In this document: positions 1-11,133 of the stretch, piece after piece
How the letters are laid out: each line of letters opens with the position of its first letter
How positions within the stretch are numbered: position 1 is the first letter of the stretch
Origin: Mumia xiangluensis
GTDB lineage: Bacteria; Actinomycetota; Actinomycetes; Propionibacteriales; Nocardioidaceae
Direction of reading: 5' to 3'
Length of the DNA: 64,000 bases
Assembly (NCBI RefSeq): GCF_010994095.1
Contig: NZ_WJYO01000006.1
Span: forward strand, 1 to 64,000
Program-made: the position numbers and the translations under genes
Notes under the pieces: model-generated
What the model was told of the DNA's origin: nothing
Seen by the model: only the letters and a program-made list of their open reading frames with translations
Database searches by the model: none

Positions 1-7
1 CCGTAGG

Positions 8-125
8 GTTACGGCGGCCATGGCGAAGGGGAAACACCCGGTAACATTCCGAACCCGGAAGTTAAGCCCTTCAGCGCCGATGGTACTGCACGGGAGACTG
101 TGTGGGAGAGTAGGACGCCGCCGGA
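8..125 (+). rRNA. rrf: 5S ribosomal RNA
   Basis: This is a 5S rRNA of the usual actinobacterial form. It opens with GTTACGGCGGCC, carries the conserved core around CCCGGTAACATTCCGAACCC, and ends with GTAGGACGCCGCCGGAC, whose end pairs with the 5' end to form helix I. The length of about 118 nt is normal. It is followed within 15 bases by a strong terminator, so it is the last gene of an rRNA operon whose 16S and 23S genes lie before the window. The exact ends are accurate to a few bases. Confidence 0.95.
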
Positions 126-138
126 CATACTTTTAAGG

Positions 139-172
139 CCGAAGGCCGTCACCACCAGGTGACGGCCTTCGG
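139..172 (+). terminator. Intrinsic terminator of the rRNA operon
   Basis: A perfect 15-bp stem (CCGAAGGCCGTCACC pairing with GGTGACGGCCTTCGG) closes a 4-nt ACCA loop. It is followed by a modestly T-containing stretch, TCATTTCGTCATT. It sits 13 bases after the 5S gene, as expected for an rRNA operon terminator. Confidence 0.9.
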
Positions 173-258
173 TCATTTCGTCATTCCCAGAACGATTCCG
201 CGTCGTCGCTCAGACCATTCTGTCGACCCAAAAAGAATCGACACCTGCGTCGTCGGGC

Positions 259-1359
259 TCAGGCCCAGGAACGCATGACCATCCCGACCCGCGGCTTCGG
301 CCGGAACCACGACGACTTGTGCGGGAGAAGCCTTCCGGTCGTGGCGGCACGGGTGATCGTGGCGATGGTCGGCGTGGACAGGAGCAGTGCGACACCCCCG
401 CCTTCGGCCACGGTGCGGGCCGCGGCACGCAGGTCCGGCTCGTACGACACCGCGTCCGACTCGAGGCCGTGGTGCGGGGTGAACACGTCCTCGACCCAGC
501 ACGGCGCGCACTCGTAGGGGTCGACGCCGAGGAACCGGACGCCGTCGGTGAGGACGCATCGCGACTCGCCCTCGCTCACGAAGCGCGCTGCGGCGTCGAC
601 GCCGCTGAGGTCCACGGCCGGCAGAGGCAGTCCCTTGACCGCCTCGTCGAGGTCGAGCGAGCCGACGACGCGGTGGATCGGGCCGACGGCGAGCGCGGGC
701 GGATCGAAGACGAGGGTCAGCGCGAGCCTGCCCTCGCGCTCGTACGACGTGCGCCAGGCGGCGTACCGGTGGTGACCGTCGGCGATGACCAGCGGCTGGC
801 CGTCGAGATGCGCCCGGATGCGTGCGACGGAGCTCGCTGACGTGATCGCCCAGATCTCGTCCGTACGGTCGCCGTCGACCGCGACGCGGTCAGCGGGCCG
901 GTCGAGCTCGTCCATGATCAGCGGGGCCACGGGATCGCCGGTCGTGTAGGCGGTGATCGGCTCCCACTGGGCCCGCGTCGCCTCGGCGAGACGGGCTTGG
1001 CGGATCGCGTACGAGGCGATCACGTCCTCGTGCGGGCGGAGATGACCGGCGTCGAGGTCGACCAGCGCGACGACGCCGACCGACGCACTCCCCTCGAGAG
1101 TGAGGCGGTACGCGTAGAAGGCCGGCTCCGCGTCGGTCGTCAGCACCCCGTCCGCGAACCACGCCCGAGCGGTCTCGGCAGCGCGCGCCGGAGCGTCGTC
1201 GCGGAACGCGGGCTCGAGAAGCCGCAGGACGTGGTGCTCGGGAAGCGTCGACGGGAGGTTGGCCCAGCCGACCGACGGCACGTAGGTGCGGGCCGAGACG
1301 GCAGGCGTACCGCCGTCGAAACCCACAGCCCGGAAGGGCACGATCGCGCCGTTGTCCAC
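259..1359 (-). CDS. DUF1015 family protein
   Basis: This is a member of the DUF1015 family, which is conserved in many bacteria but has no firmly assigned reaction. Visible family marks are VPFRAV near the start, HEDVI, the IADGHHRYAAW motif in the middle and PHKSSWFRPKPRVG near the end. The GTG at 1359 is preferred because TACGAT lies exactly 6 nt upstream (1366-1371), which fits a leaderless start, and the protein then begins just before the family core. An upstream in-frame ATG at 1437 would run across the divergent HAD gene start. It is transcribed away from the HAD hydrolase, and the two promoters share the 1360-1402 gap. From this start the protein has 366 residues. Family assignment is firm; function is unknown. 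Confidence 0.85.
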   Translation of the reverse strand: MDNGAIVPFRAVGFDGGTPAVSARTYVPSVGWANLPSTLPEHHVLRLLEPAFRDDAPARAAETARAWFADGVLTTDAEPAFYAYRLTLEGSASVGVVALVDLDAGHLRPHEDVIASYAIRQARLAEATRAQWEPITAYTTGDPVAPLIMDELDRPADRVAVDGDRTDEIWAITSASSVARIRAHLDGQPLVIADGHHRYAAWRTSYEREGRLALTLVFDPPALAVGPIHRVVGSLDLDEAVKGLPLPAVDLSGVDAAARFVSEGESRCVLTDGVRFLGVDPYECAPCWVEDVFTPHHGLESDAVSYEPDLRAAARTVAEGGGVALLLSTPTIATITRAATTGRLLPHKSSWFRPKPRVGMVMRSWA

Positions 1360-1402
1360 CGGTGCATCGTAGGCCAGGTCTCCGGGCCCTACGCTGGTCG
1401 TG

Positions 1403-2527
1403 ATGCCTGACCACGCGACCGACCCCCACGCTTCCATGTCCTCGTCCCCCTTCGACGCGCGTCGCCGCGCGGTCTCGCGCCTCGAGGCCAGCAGCGGTCC
1501 GCTGAGGGACGGCTACGACGTGGCGATGCTCGATCTCGACGGTGTGGTCTATCGGGGCGAGGACGCCATCGATCACGTCGCGGAGGCACTCGATGCCGCG
1601 ATCGCCGCCGGCGTGAGGCTCGCCTACGTCACCAACAACGCCGCACGCACCCCCGACGCCGTCGTCGCGAAGCTCCGCGGGCTCGGCATGCCGACCGACG
1701 ACGACTCGGTCGTGACGTCGGCGCAGGCCGCGGGGCGGCTCGTCGCCGGGCTCGTCGGCCCCGGCGCGCGCGTGCTGGTCGTGGGAGGCGCGGGGCTGGT
1801 GCACGCCGTCGAGGAGCACGGTCTCCGACCGGTCGAGTCCGCCGAGGACGACCCCGATGCGGTCGTGCAGGGTTTCTCCCCGGACCTCGGCTGGGCGCAG
1901 CTGGCCGAGGGGTCGTACGCCGTCGCGCGCGGCATCCCCTGGGTGGCGAGCAACACCGACGGCTCGATCCCCACGGCCCGCGGGTTCGCGCCGGGGAACG
2001 GCACTCTCGTGGCCGCGATCGCGACCGCGACGGGGCGCGAGCCGCGAGTGGCCGGCAAGCCGTACCCGCCGCTGTTCGACGAGACCGTGCTCCGCGTCGG
2101 CGGGTCGCAGCCGCTCGTGGTCGGCGACCGGCTGGACACCGACATCGAGGGCGCCAACAACGTGGGCGCTGACAGCCTCCTCGTCCTGACCGGGGTGACC
2201 GACCTCGACGCCCTGGTCGCCGCCGCACCGCCCACGCGGCCGACGTACGTCGCGCCCGACCTGCGTGCGCTCGCCTGGCCGCACCCGGCGGTCGAGGTCG
2301 GGCCGGAGGCGGCCCGCTGCGGTCGCCACTCGGTCCTGGCGGTCGACGGGGCCGTCGTCGCCGACGGCGCAGGGGTGGGTGCTGACGACCACCAGGGTGC
2401 CGTCGAGGTGCTGCGAGCGGCGGTCGCGCTGGCCTGGCACCGCCGCGACCACGTGTCGGGGGAGTCGACGCGACGCCTCGACCTCGGGGCGATCCGTGCC
2501 GCGCTGGAGCCGTGGGGAGTGCGATGA
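1403..2527 (+). CDS. HAD-superfamily (NagD-like, IIA) hydrolase
   Basis: This is a haloacid dehalogenase-type phosphatase of the NagD/IIA subgroup, presumably a cytosolic sugar- or nucleotide-phosphate phosphatase. The nucleophile motif is in MLDLDGVVYRG, motif II in YVTNNAARTPD, the lysine motif in AGKPYPPLF, and the acidic motif in VVGDRLDTDIEGANN. The start is uncertain: GTG 1400, ATG 1403 and ATG 1436 are all in frame. ATG 1403 is preferred because TACGCT (1390-1395) lies 7 nt upstream, matching a leaderless arrangement. The C-terminal 90 or so residues beyond the cap/core are variable. It heads a chain of plus-strand genes leading to tlyA, nadK and recN, a conserved actinobacterial order. 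The substrate cannot be told. Confidence 0.88.
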   Translation: MPDHATDPHASMSSSPFDARRRAVSRLEASSGPLRDGYDVAMLDLDGVVYRGEDAIDHVAEALDAAIAAGVRLAYVTNNAARTPDAVVAKLRGLGMPTDDDSVVTSAQAAGRLVAGLVGPGARVLVVGGAGLVHAVEEHGLRPVESAEDDPDAVVQGFSPDLGWAQLAEGSYAVARGIPWVASNTDGSIPTARGFAPGNGTLVAAIATATGREPRVAGKPYPPLFDETVLRVGGSQPLVVGDRLDTDIEGANNVGADSLLVLTGVTDLDALVAAAPPTRPTYVAPDLRALAWPHPAVEVGPEAARCGRHSVLAVDGAVVADGAGVGADDHQGAVEVLRAAVALAWHRRDHVSGESTRRLDLGAIRAALEPWGVR

Positions 2528-2555
2528 TCGACCCGGTGACACGAAGGAGTGCCAG

Positions 2556-2831
2556 ATGACCGAACCCGTGCCCGAGCAGCCGGCCCCGAGGCCTCCGGTC
2601 CCCGGCCCGCCGCGCCCGCGCCCACCGGTCGCGCCGCCCGCACCGGCGGCAGCGGGGGACCCGGCGGGCGAGGACATCGCTGCCGACCCTCGGGTCGAGG
2701 CGGTCCTGTCCGACCTCGAGCGGCTCGCGGAGCTCCCGGTGTCGGAGCACCTCGCGGTCTACGAGCAGGTCCACGCCAAGCTGCGGGAGGTCCTCCAGTC
2801 GGCCGGCCAGGATCGCCCGAGCGTCTCGTGA
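2556..2831 (+). CDS. Small conserved protein upstream of tlyA
   Basis: A 91-residue protein starts at ATG 2556 with a clear ribosome binding site (AAGGAG, 2544-2549). Its first 40 or so residues are proline- and alanine-rich and look disordered. The remainder is predicted to be helical (DPRVEAVLSDLERLAELPVSEH and onward to QSAG). Its stop codon overlaps the GTG of tlyA by 4 bases, so the two are translationally coupled. Similar short ORFs are often found between the HAD gene and tlyA in actinobacteria. I recognise no domain and assign no function; the coupling suggests a role with the rRNA methyltransferase or the ribosome. Confidence 0.8.
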   Translation: MTEPVPEQPAPRPPVPGPPRPRPPVAPPAPAAAGDPAGEDIAADPRVEAVLSDLERLAELPVSEHLAVYEQVHAKLREVLQSAGQDRPSVS

Positions 2832-3661
2832 GCCGTCGGATCCGTCTCGACGCCGAGCTCGTACGCCGAGGGCTCGCGCGGTCGCGCGAGCAGGCGGCTG
2901 CGCTGATCGCCGCGGGCCGAGTCACCGTGGACGGCGCCAGGGCGGCCAAGCCCGCGACGCAGATCACGACCGACCAGGCCGTGGTGGTGCGCGACGCCGA
3001 GAAGGACCCCGGCTACGCGTCGCGCGGCGCGTACAAGCTGCTCGGGGCGTTGGAGGCGTTCGAACCGCACGGACTGAGCGTCGCCGGGCGGCGGTGCCTC
3101 GACGCCGGAGCATCGACCGGCGGGTTCACCGACGTCCTCCTGCGCCGCGGCGTGAGTGAGGTCGTCGCCGTCGACGTCGGCTACGGGCAGCTCGTCTGGG
3201 CCCTGCAGCAGGATCCTCGTGTCTCCGTCCACGACCGGACGAACGTGCGCGAGCTCGAGCTCGAGACCATCGGCGGTCCGGTCGACCTCGTCGTGTCGGA
3301 CCTGTCCTTCATCTCGCTCACCCTCGTGATGCCGGCGCTCGCCCGGGTCTGCGACGCCGCCGGCGACATGGTCCTGATGGTCAAGCCGCAGTTCGAGGTC
3401 GGCAAGGACCGGGTCGGCAAGAAGGGCGTCGTACGCGACCCAGAGCTGCACGTCGAAGCCGTCCTCGGGGTCTGCCGCGCTGCCGAGCAGGTCGGATGGG
3501 GGACGCGCGCGGTCGCCGCGAGCCCGTTGCCCGGACCGACCGGCAACGTCGAGTACTTTGGGTGGTTCCGGCAGGATGCCCCTGCGGTCGCCGAGGACGC
3601 TGTCCGCACGGCCGTCGCCGAGGGGCCGTTGGGATCACCGAGCGGACGGGAGCACCAGTGA
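2828..3661 (+). CDS. tlyA: TlyA family rRNA 2'-O-methyltransferase
   Basis: TlyA methylates ribose 2'-OH groups of 16S and 23S rRNA using S-adenosylmethionine; in mycobacteria this conditions capreomycin sensitivity. The protein has 277 residues. It opens with an S4-like RNA-binding domain (RIRLDAELVRRGLARSREQA, residues 3-60). A FtsJ-like Rossmann fold follows, with DAGASTGGFTDVLL as the SAM motif, VVAVDVGYGQL, DLVVSDLSFISL and LMVKPQFEVGK. The GTG start at 2828 overlaps the upstream stop (GTGA), and its own stop overlaps the nadK GTG. It is a standard housekeeping member of the cluster. Confidence 0.95.
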   Translation: MSRRIRLDAELVRRGLARSREQAAALIAAGRVTVDGARAAKPATQITTDQAVVVRDAEKDPGYASRGAYKLLGALEAFEPHGLSVAGRRCLDAGASTGGFTDVLLRRGVSEVVAVDVGYGQLVWALQQDPRVSVHDRTNVRELELETIGGPVDLVVSDLSFISLTLVMPALARVCDAAGDMVLMVKPQFEVGKDRVGKKGVVRDPELHVEAVLGVCRAAEQVGWGTRAVAASPLPGPTGNVEYFGWFRQDAPAVAEDAVRTAVAEGPLGSPSGREHQ

Positions 3662-4671
3662 GCACCGCTGCATCATCGCCGAGCAACCGACGGCGCGTGC
3701 TGATCCTCGCCCACACCGGACGCGACGAGGCCAGCAAGATCGCCGCCGAGTTCGCCCGCGCGATCGTGGCCGAGGGCCTCGCCGTGCGCGTGGTCGAGGA
3801 GGATGCGCCGGCCCTCGAGCGCTGGGGACTCCCCGAGGCGGAGGTCGTGGCCGTCGACCCGTGCGCCGGCGAGGGCTGCGAGATCGCCGTCGTGTTCGGT
3901 GGCGACGGCACCCTGCTCCGGGCCGCCGAGCTCGTCCGTGAGTGCGGCACACCGCTGGTCGGTGTCAACCTCGGACACGTCGGTTTCCTCGCCGAGGCCG
4001 ACGTCGACGACCTCGACCACACGGTGCGCCGGGTCGTCGACCGCGAGTACACGGTCGAGGAGCGGATGACCGTCGACGCGCGTGTCTTCGTCGACGACCA
4101 GGAGGTCGCCCGGAGCTGGGCCCTCAACGAGGCCGCGGTCGAGAAGGCGTCGCGTGAGCGGATGCTCGAGGTCGTGGTGGCCATCGACGACCGTCCCGTC
4201 TCGCGGTGGGGGTGCGACGGCATCGTCTGCGCGACGCCGACCGGCTCGACCGCCTACAACTTCAGCGCCGGCGGGCCCGTGGTCTGGCCCGAGGTCCAGG
4301 CACTGCTGATGGTGCCGATCAGCGCGCACGCCCTCTTCGCCCGCCCGATGGTGGTGTCGCCGACGTCGCTGCTGGCGATCCAGGTCATCCCCGACGCACC
4401 GGCCTCGGGAGTCCTGTGGTGCGACGGTCGCAGGACGTACGACCTGCCGCCGGGCGCGCGCGTCGAGGTGCGGCAGGGCGAGAAGCACATCCGGCTCGCA
4501 CGTCTGCACCAGGCGCCGTTCACCGATCGGCTCGTCCGCAAGTTCGATCTGCCGGTCACCGGCTGGCGTGGCGCGGCGGCACAGCGCATGAGCGAAGGCC
4601 GCGACCGCCGCCCCGATGATTCCGCCGAGCGCTCCGCCGATCGGTCCGCTGACCGTCCCGAGGAGGGCTGA
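3658..4671 (+). CDS. nadK: NAD kinase
   Basis: NAD kinase phosphorylates NAD to NADP in the cytosol. The protein has 337 residues starting from a GTG that overlaps the tlyA stop by 4 bases. The diagnostic GGDGTLLRAAEL motif lies near residue 80, the NExx-type motif is seen in ALNEAAVEKAS, and the glycine-rich region DGIVCATPTGSTAYNFSAGGP is complete. The last 25 residues are charged repeats (RSADRSADRPEEG) and appear to be a disordered tail. recN follows after 5 bases. Function is secure by motif content. Confidence 0.96.
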   Translation: MSTAASSPSNRRRVLILAHTGRDEASKIAAEFARAIVAEGLAVRVVEEDAPALERWGLPEAEVVAVDPCAGEGCEIAVVFGGDGTLLRAAELVRECGTPLVGVNLGHVGFLAEADVDDLDHTVRRVVDREYTVEERMTVDARVFVDDQEVARSWALNEAAVEKASRERMLEVVVAIDDRPVSRWGCDGIVCATPTGSTAYNFSAGGPVVWPEVQALLMVPISAHALFARPMVVSPTSLLAIQVIPDAPASGVLWCDGRRTYDLPPGARVEVRQGEKHIRLARLHQAPFTDRLVRKFDLPVTGWRGAAAQRMSEGRDRRPDDSAERSADRSADRPEEG

Positions 4672-4676
4672 TCTCC

Positions 4677-6380
4677 GTGTGGCACGAGATCCGGCTGTCA
4701 TCGCTGGGCGTGATCGCCGACGCCGAGCTCGAGCTCGGCCCGGGCCTGACCGTCCTCACCGGCGAGACCGGTGCGGGCAAGACGATGGTCGTGACCGCGC
4801 TGGGCCTGCTTCGGGGCGCTCGCGCCGACGCAGGGCTCGTACGCCACGGCGCCGACCGCCTGCGGGTGGAGGCCACCGTGGACGTCGGCGCGTTGCCGGA
4901 GGTCAAGGTCCTCCTCGACGAGACGCCGGCCGAGACCGACGGGGACGACCTGGTGCTCGCACGCACGATCGGCAAGGACGGGCGGTCCCGCGCCTACCTC
5001 GGCGGAGCCTCGGTCCCGGCCGGGATGCTCGCGCGCCTGAGCGAGCAGCTGGTCGCCGTCCACGGGCAGTCCGACCAGCACCGCCTGCTGCAGGCCGGTG
5101 CGCAGCGCGCCGCGCTCGACCGGTTCGGTGATCTCACGGCGGCACTGGCGACGTACCGTCCGGGCTACGCGCGCCTGATCGAGAGCCGGCGAGAGCTCGA
5201 GGAGCTCACGTCGGCGAGCCAGGAGCGCGCCCGTGAGCTGGATGTGCTGGTGTTCGGGCTCGACGAGATCGCCGAGGTCGCTCCCGAGGAGGGCGAGGAC
5301 GACGCGCTCAGGGTCGAGGAGAGCAGGCTCGCCCACGCCGAGTCCTTGGCTCTCGCGGCGGCCGAGGCCCACGGCCTCCTCTCCGACACCGACGACGCCG
5401 CGGACGTGCTCGACCTCCTGGGCCGCGCCGGCAGCGTCCTCGACGGCGTTCGCGAGCACGATCCCGCGCTCGACGCACAGGCGCGTCGGCTCGACGAGAT
5501 CCGGTTCACCGTCAGCGACGTGGCGGCGGAGCTGGCGTCGTACGCCGACGGGGTGGAGGTCGATCCTGCACGCCTCGCGGCGGTCTCGGAGCGCAGGGCG
5601 GCGCTGGCGGGACTCACCCGCAAGTACGGGCCGGAGCTGTCCGACGTCCTCGCCTGGGCCGAGGACGCGCGCAGACGTGCGACCGCTCTGCAGGGCGACG
5701 ACGGCCGGATCGCCGAGCTGACCGAGGAGATCGCCCGTCTCGAGGCCGACCTGCTGGCGCAGGCGGCGGACATCACCGCGCGTCGCCGCGAGTCCGCCGT
5801 ACGCCTGGCGGCGGAGGTCGGCACGGAGCTCGAGGCCCTGGCGATGCCGCACGCTCGCATCGACGTGGCGGTGCGCGCACCCGAGGCCCCCGAACCCTCC
5901 GACCTCGGACCGGACGGCATCGACACGGTCGAGCTCCTGCTCGCGGCCAACGCCGGTGCAGCACCGCGTCCTCTCGCCAAGGGAGCCAGCGGCGGCGAGC
6001 TCTCGCGGGTGATGCTCGCGCTCGAGGTGGTCCTCGCGGACAAGGCGAGCGTCCCGACGTTCGTCTTCGACGAGGTCGACGCCGGCATCGGTGGTCGCGC
6101 GGCCATCGAGGTCGGTCGACGCCTCGCGCGACTCGCGTCGGGCGCGCAGGTGCTGGTCGTGACGCACCTGCCGCAGGTCGCCGCGTTCGGCGACCGGCAC
6201 TACCACGTGCTGAAGTCCGACGACGGCACCGTGACGACCAGTGGCGTCGCCCTCCTGGACGACGACGCACGTGTCGCGGAGCTGTCGCGCATGCTCGCCG
6301 GGCTCGAGGGATCCGCGACCGCCGAGGCGCACGCGCGGGAGCTGGTGGCGCTCGCTGCGGAGGACCGCGCCCTGCGGTGA
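4677..6380 (+). CDS. recN: DNA repair protein RecN
   Basis: RecN is an SMC-like ATPase that acts at DNA double-strand breaks. The protein has 567 residues. Walker A is in LTGETGAGKTMVV (around residue 32), there is a long central helical/coiled-coil region, the signature region is KGASGGELSRVMLALE, and Walker B is in TFVFDEVDAGIGG. The H-loop is VVTHLPQVAAFGD. The GTG start has an AGGAGG ribosome binding site at 4661-4666. Neighbouring nadK and steA are in the usual actinobacterial order. Nothing is truncated. Confidence 0.96.
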   Translation: MWHEIRLSSLGVIADAELELGPGLTVLTGETGAGKTMVVTALGLLRGARADAGLVRHGADRLRVEATVDVGALPEVKVLLDETPAETDGDDLVLARTIGKDGRSRAYLGGASVPAGMLARLSEQLVAVHGQSDQHRLLQAGAQRAALDRFGDLTAALATYRPGYARLIESRRELEELTSASQERARELDVLVFGLDEIAEVAPEEGEDDALRVEESRLAHAESLALAAAEAHGLLSDTDDAADVLDLLGRAGSVLDGVREHDPALDAQARRLDEIRFTVSDVAAELASYADGVEVDPARLAAVSERRAALAGLTRKYGPELSDVLAWAEDARRRATALQGDDGRIAELTEEIARLEADLLAQAADITARRRESAVRLAAEVGTELEALAMPHARIDVAVRAPEAPEPSDLGPDGIDTVELLLAANAGAAPRPLAKGASGGELSRVMLALEVVLADKASVPTFVFDEVDAGIGGRAAIEVGRRLARLASGAQVLVVTHLPQVAAFGDRHYHVLKSDDGTVTTSGVALLDDDARVAELSRMLAGLEGSATAEAHARELVALAAEDRALR

Positions 6381-6475
6381 GGCCGTGGGCCAGGTCAGCG
6401 GGACGGTGAACCCGCGCCGACCTGACACGCCGAGCCCGTCGCGGGTCCGAGGATCGTCGCTACCGCGGTGGCAGC

Positions 6476-7651
6476 ATGGCGACGGTGAGCCTGCTTAACC
6501 TGCGCCGTACCCCCCGCGACACCGACCTCGATGTCGCGGGACCTGCGCGCGTCGTCCGCAACCCGCACGACGTGAGACGAGTCCGGGCCGGCGACATCGC
6601 CGTCGTGGATCTCCCGGACCTGGACCGAGCCACCGCCGAGCTGATCTGCGAGCGTCGTGCCGTCGCTGTCGTGAACGTCGCCGCGTCGAGCAGCGGTCGC
6701 TATCCCAACCTCGGGCCGCAGGTGCTGGTGCAGGCCGGCATCCCGCTCATCGACGGCGTCGGGACCGACGTGCTCTCCGTCCTGAAGGACGGGGACAGGG
6801 TCGGGCTCGACGGCGCCTCGCTCGTGCGCGGTGACACCCCGGTCGCGGAGGGCGTGCTGGTCGACGAGGCCCGCGTCGACGAGATGCTCGTGCGTGGACG
6901 CACCGGCATGTCCGTGCAGCTGGAGACGCTGACCGCGAACAGCGGCGAGTACCTGCGCCGCGAGCACGCCCTCCTCCTGGAAGGCGTCGGCATCCCCGAG
7001 CTCGCGACCAGCATCGACGGTCGCGAGGTCGTCGTCGTCCTGCCGGGAGCGGATGCGCGTAGCGAGCTGAAGGGGATGAAGCGCTACCTCAAGGAGCGCA
7101 AGCCCGTCCTGATCGGTGTCGACGCAGGCGCTGACGCGCTGATGGTCGAGGGCTACGAGCCGTCGGTGGTGGTCGGCGACATCGCCCAGATGAGCGACCG
7201 GACCCTGCGCGCCGCCGGCGAGATCGTCGTCACGACGTCACGACGTCACGTCGAGTCCGAGGAGCGGCTCGAACGCCTGCAACGAACCTCGGTCGACTTC
7301 CCCGGAGCAGCGGGCTCCGAGGAGTCGGCCCTGCTGCTCGCCGACGCCCGCGGAGCTCGCGTCGTCGTCACCGTGGGGGGCTTCGGCACGCTCGAGGAGT
7401 TCTTGGACTCTGCGCGATCCGGCGGCGCGACGCGCTACCTCACCCGCTTGCGGCTCGGAGCGAAGCTCGTCGACGCGAAGGCGATGGCCGGGCTGCACAG
7501 GCCACGGTTCACGTGGCTCCAGGTGCTGCTCGTCCTCCTGGTCGCCGTGGTCGCCCTCGGCGCCGCGATCGCGACGACGCCGGTGGGCTCCGACTGGTTC
7601 GAGTCGGCGAGCGACTGGATCTCCGCGCGGACGCAGGAGATCCGAGGTTGA
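6476..7651 (+). CDS. steA: Putative cytokinetic ring protein SteA
   Basis: A 391-residue protein of the SteA family, which in Corynebacterium works with SteB at the division septum and affects cell separation. The body has a thiamin-pyrophosphokinase-like fold (GVDAGADALMVEGYEPSVVVGD near residue 215). A single C-terminal membrane segment follows (LQVLLVLLVAVVALGAAIA, about residues 345-365). The stop codon shares one base with the steB ATG, so the pair is cotranscribed and coupled. The family was formerly annotated as thiamin pyrophosphokinase-like. Membership is clear; the divisome role is by homology. Confidence 0.88.
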   Translation: MATVSLLNLRRTPRDTDLDVAGPARVVRNPHDVRRVRAGDIAVVDLPDLDRATAELICERRAVAVVNVAASSSGRYPNLGPQVLVQAGIPLIDGVGTDVLSVLKDGDRVGLDGASLVRGDTPVAEGVLVDEARVDEMLVRGRTGMSVQLETLTANSGEYLRREHALLLEGVGIPELATSIDGREVVVVLPGADARSELKGMKRYLKERKPVLIGVDAGADALMVEGYEPSVVVGDIAQMSDRTLRAAGEIVVTTSRRHVESEERLERLQRTSVDFPGAAGSEESALLLADARGARVVVTVGGFGTLEEFLDSARSGGATRYLTRLRLGAKLVDAKAMAGLHRPRFTWLQVLLVLLVAVVALGAAIATTPVGSDWFESASDWISARTQEIRG

Positions 7652-8544
7652 TGCCCACACGCTCCGCCCTCGTCGTCACGGGCGCTCTGGTGATGGCCCT
7701 GGCCGGCGGGATCGCGCTCGGTGCAGGGGTCCTCGACGGTGCCGAGCCCGAGCCGGCCTCCGCCGCGCGGGTCGCGCCGCAGGAGACGCCCGCGGACACC
7801 GCCGCGCGTGCGGTCGCCGACGCGTACCGAGCGGGCCTCGGCGAGACCCCGCTCGCCGGGACGCTCACCGGCTCGTCGGTGTCCGTCGTCACGCTGCCCG
7901 GCGCGGACACCACCACCGTCGACCGGGTCACCGCCACGTTGACGTCCGCCGGTGCCACCGTCGTGGGCACGCTCGCGCTCACCGACCGCATGGTCGACCC
8001 TGCCGACCGCCAGTTCGTCGTCGGCGTCGCCGAGCAGTCGCTCGCGGACGTCAAGGACACGCCGACCGACGGTCTCGGCAACTACGAGATCGTCGGGGCG
8101 GCCCTGGGTCGCGCGATCGCGGCCAAGGAGACCACGCCGCCCGACGCCCCCGCACAGACGGTCGTGTCGGCGCTCGGCGAGGCCGGGCTCCTCACGACCG
8201 AGAAGGCCCCGGCGTCGCGAGCACAGCTCACGGTCGTGGTGACCGGGGAGGACGGCGACTACAGCGGGGGACGCGGCGAGCTCGTGGCGACCCTCGCGGC
8301 CGGGATCGATGCGGCAGGAGTCGGCACCGTGGTCGCGGGGCCGGTCGGCTCCGGCAGTGCGGAGGGCGCGGTGGAGGCCGTCCGCGCGTCGGCAGCCGCG
8401 GAGACGGTCACGACCGTCGACGTCGTCGACGTCCCCTTCGGCGACATCGTGCTGGTGACGGCGCTGCAGAAGGAGCGCGCCGGCACAGCAGGGCACTACG
8501 GTACGGCGGGCGCCGCCGACGGCGCGGTGCCGCCCGCCGCGTAG
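7651..8544 (+). CDS. steB: SteB / MctB-type membrane-anchored protein (copper transporter family)
   Basis: A 297-residue protein of the family annotated as copper transporter/MctB; the Corynebacterium member paired with SteA is called SteB. It has one N-terminal membrane segment or uncleaved signal (ALVVTGALVMALAGGIALGAG, residues 6-26). A large alpha/beta extracytoplasmic domain follows, with repeats of the type VVTLPGADTTTVDRVTATL. The ATG overlaps the steA stop by one base. Its place between steA and pyrG is conserved. No cysteine-rich metal site is visible, so a division role seems more likely than copper transport. Confidence 0.85.
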   Translation: MPTRSALVVTGALVMALAGGIALGAGVLDGAEPEPASAARVAPQETPADTAARAVADAYRAGLGETPLAGTLTGSSVSVVTLPGADTTTVDRVTATLTSAGATVVGTLALTDRMVDPADRQFVVGVAEQSLADVKDTPTDGLGNYEIVGAALGRAIAAKETTPPDAPAQTVVSALGEAGLLTTEKAPASRAQLTVVVTGEDGDYSGGRGELVATLAAGIDAAGVGTVVAGPVGSGSAEGAVEAVRASAAAETVTTVDVVDVPFGDIVLVTALQKERAGTAGHYGTAGAADGAVPPAA

Positions 8545-8584
8545 ACCGGCCCACGGGTCACGCGCGGCGGCGTGCGATGCCCGC

Positions 8585-8604
8585 CCACGTCGTACGCGAC
8601 GTGG
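8585..8604 (+). terminator. Hairpin after steB, possible terminator
   Basis: A perfect 8-bp inverted repeat CCACGTCG / CGACGTGG closes a TACG tetraloop, 40 bases after the steB stop. No T-run follows, which is common in high-GC actinobacteria. It could terminate the steAB transcript or be a protein site. Confidence 0.4.
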
Positions 8605-8658
8605 CGCAGGTCGCACGGCAGGTCCCGCGTGGCGGCTCGCGTGGTTGCCAGGCCTTGA

Positions 8659-8664
8659 TAGGGT
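8659..8664 (+). promoter_or_regulatory. Possible -10 element of the pyrG operon
   Basis: TAGGGT in the context TTGATAGGGTG fits the actinobacterial TANNNT -10 element. It would place the start of transcription about 90 bases before the pyrG start codon. No good -35 hexamer is visible at the expected spacing. The leader shows no recognisable pyrimidine attenuator. Confidence 0.35.
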
Positions 8665-8676
8665 GAAATCCCGTGA

Positions 8677-11123
<2,447 letters not shown>

Positions 11124-11133
11124 GATCGACAGC

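Noticed and set aside
890-2967. Two long minus-strand frames (595 and 447 codons) opposite the HAD and small genes
   Set aside because: Low-complexity composition and full overlap with conserved plus-strand genes mark them as shadows.
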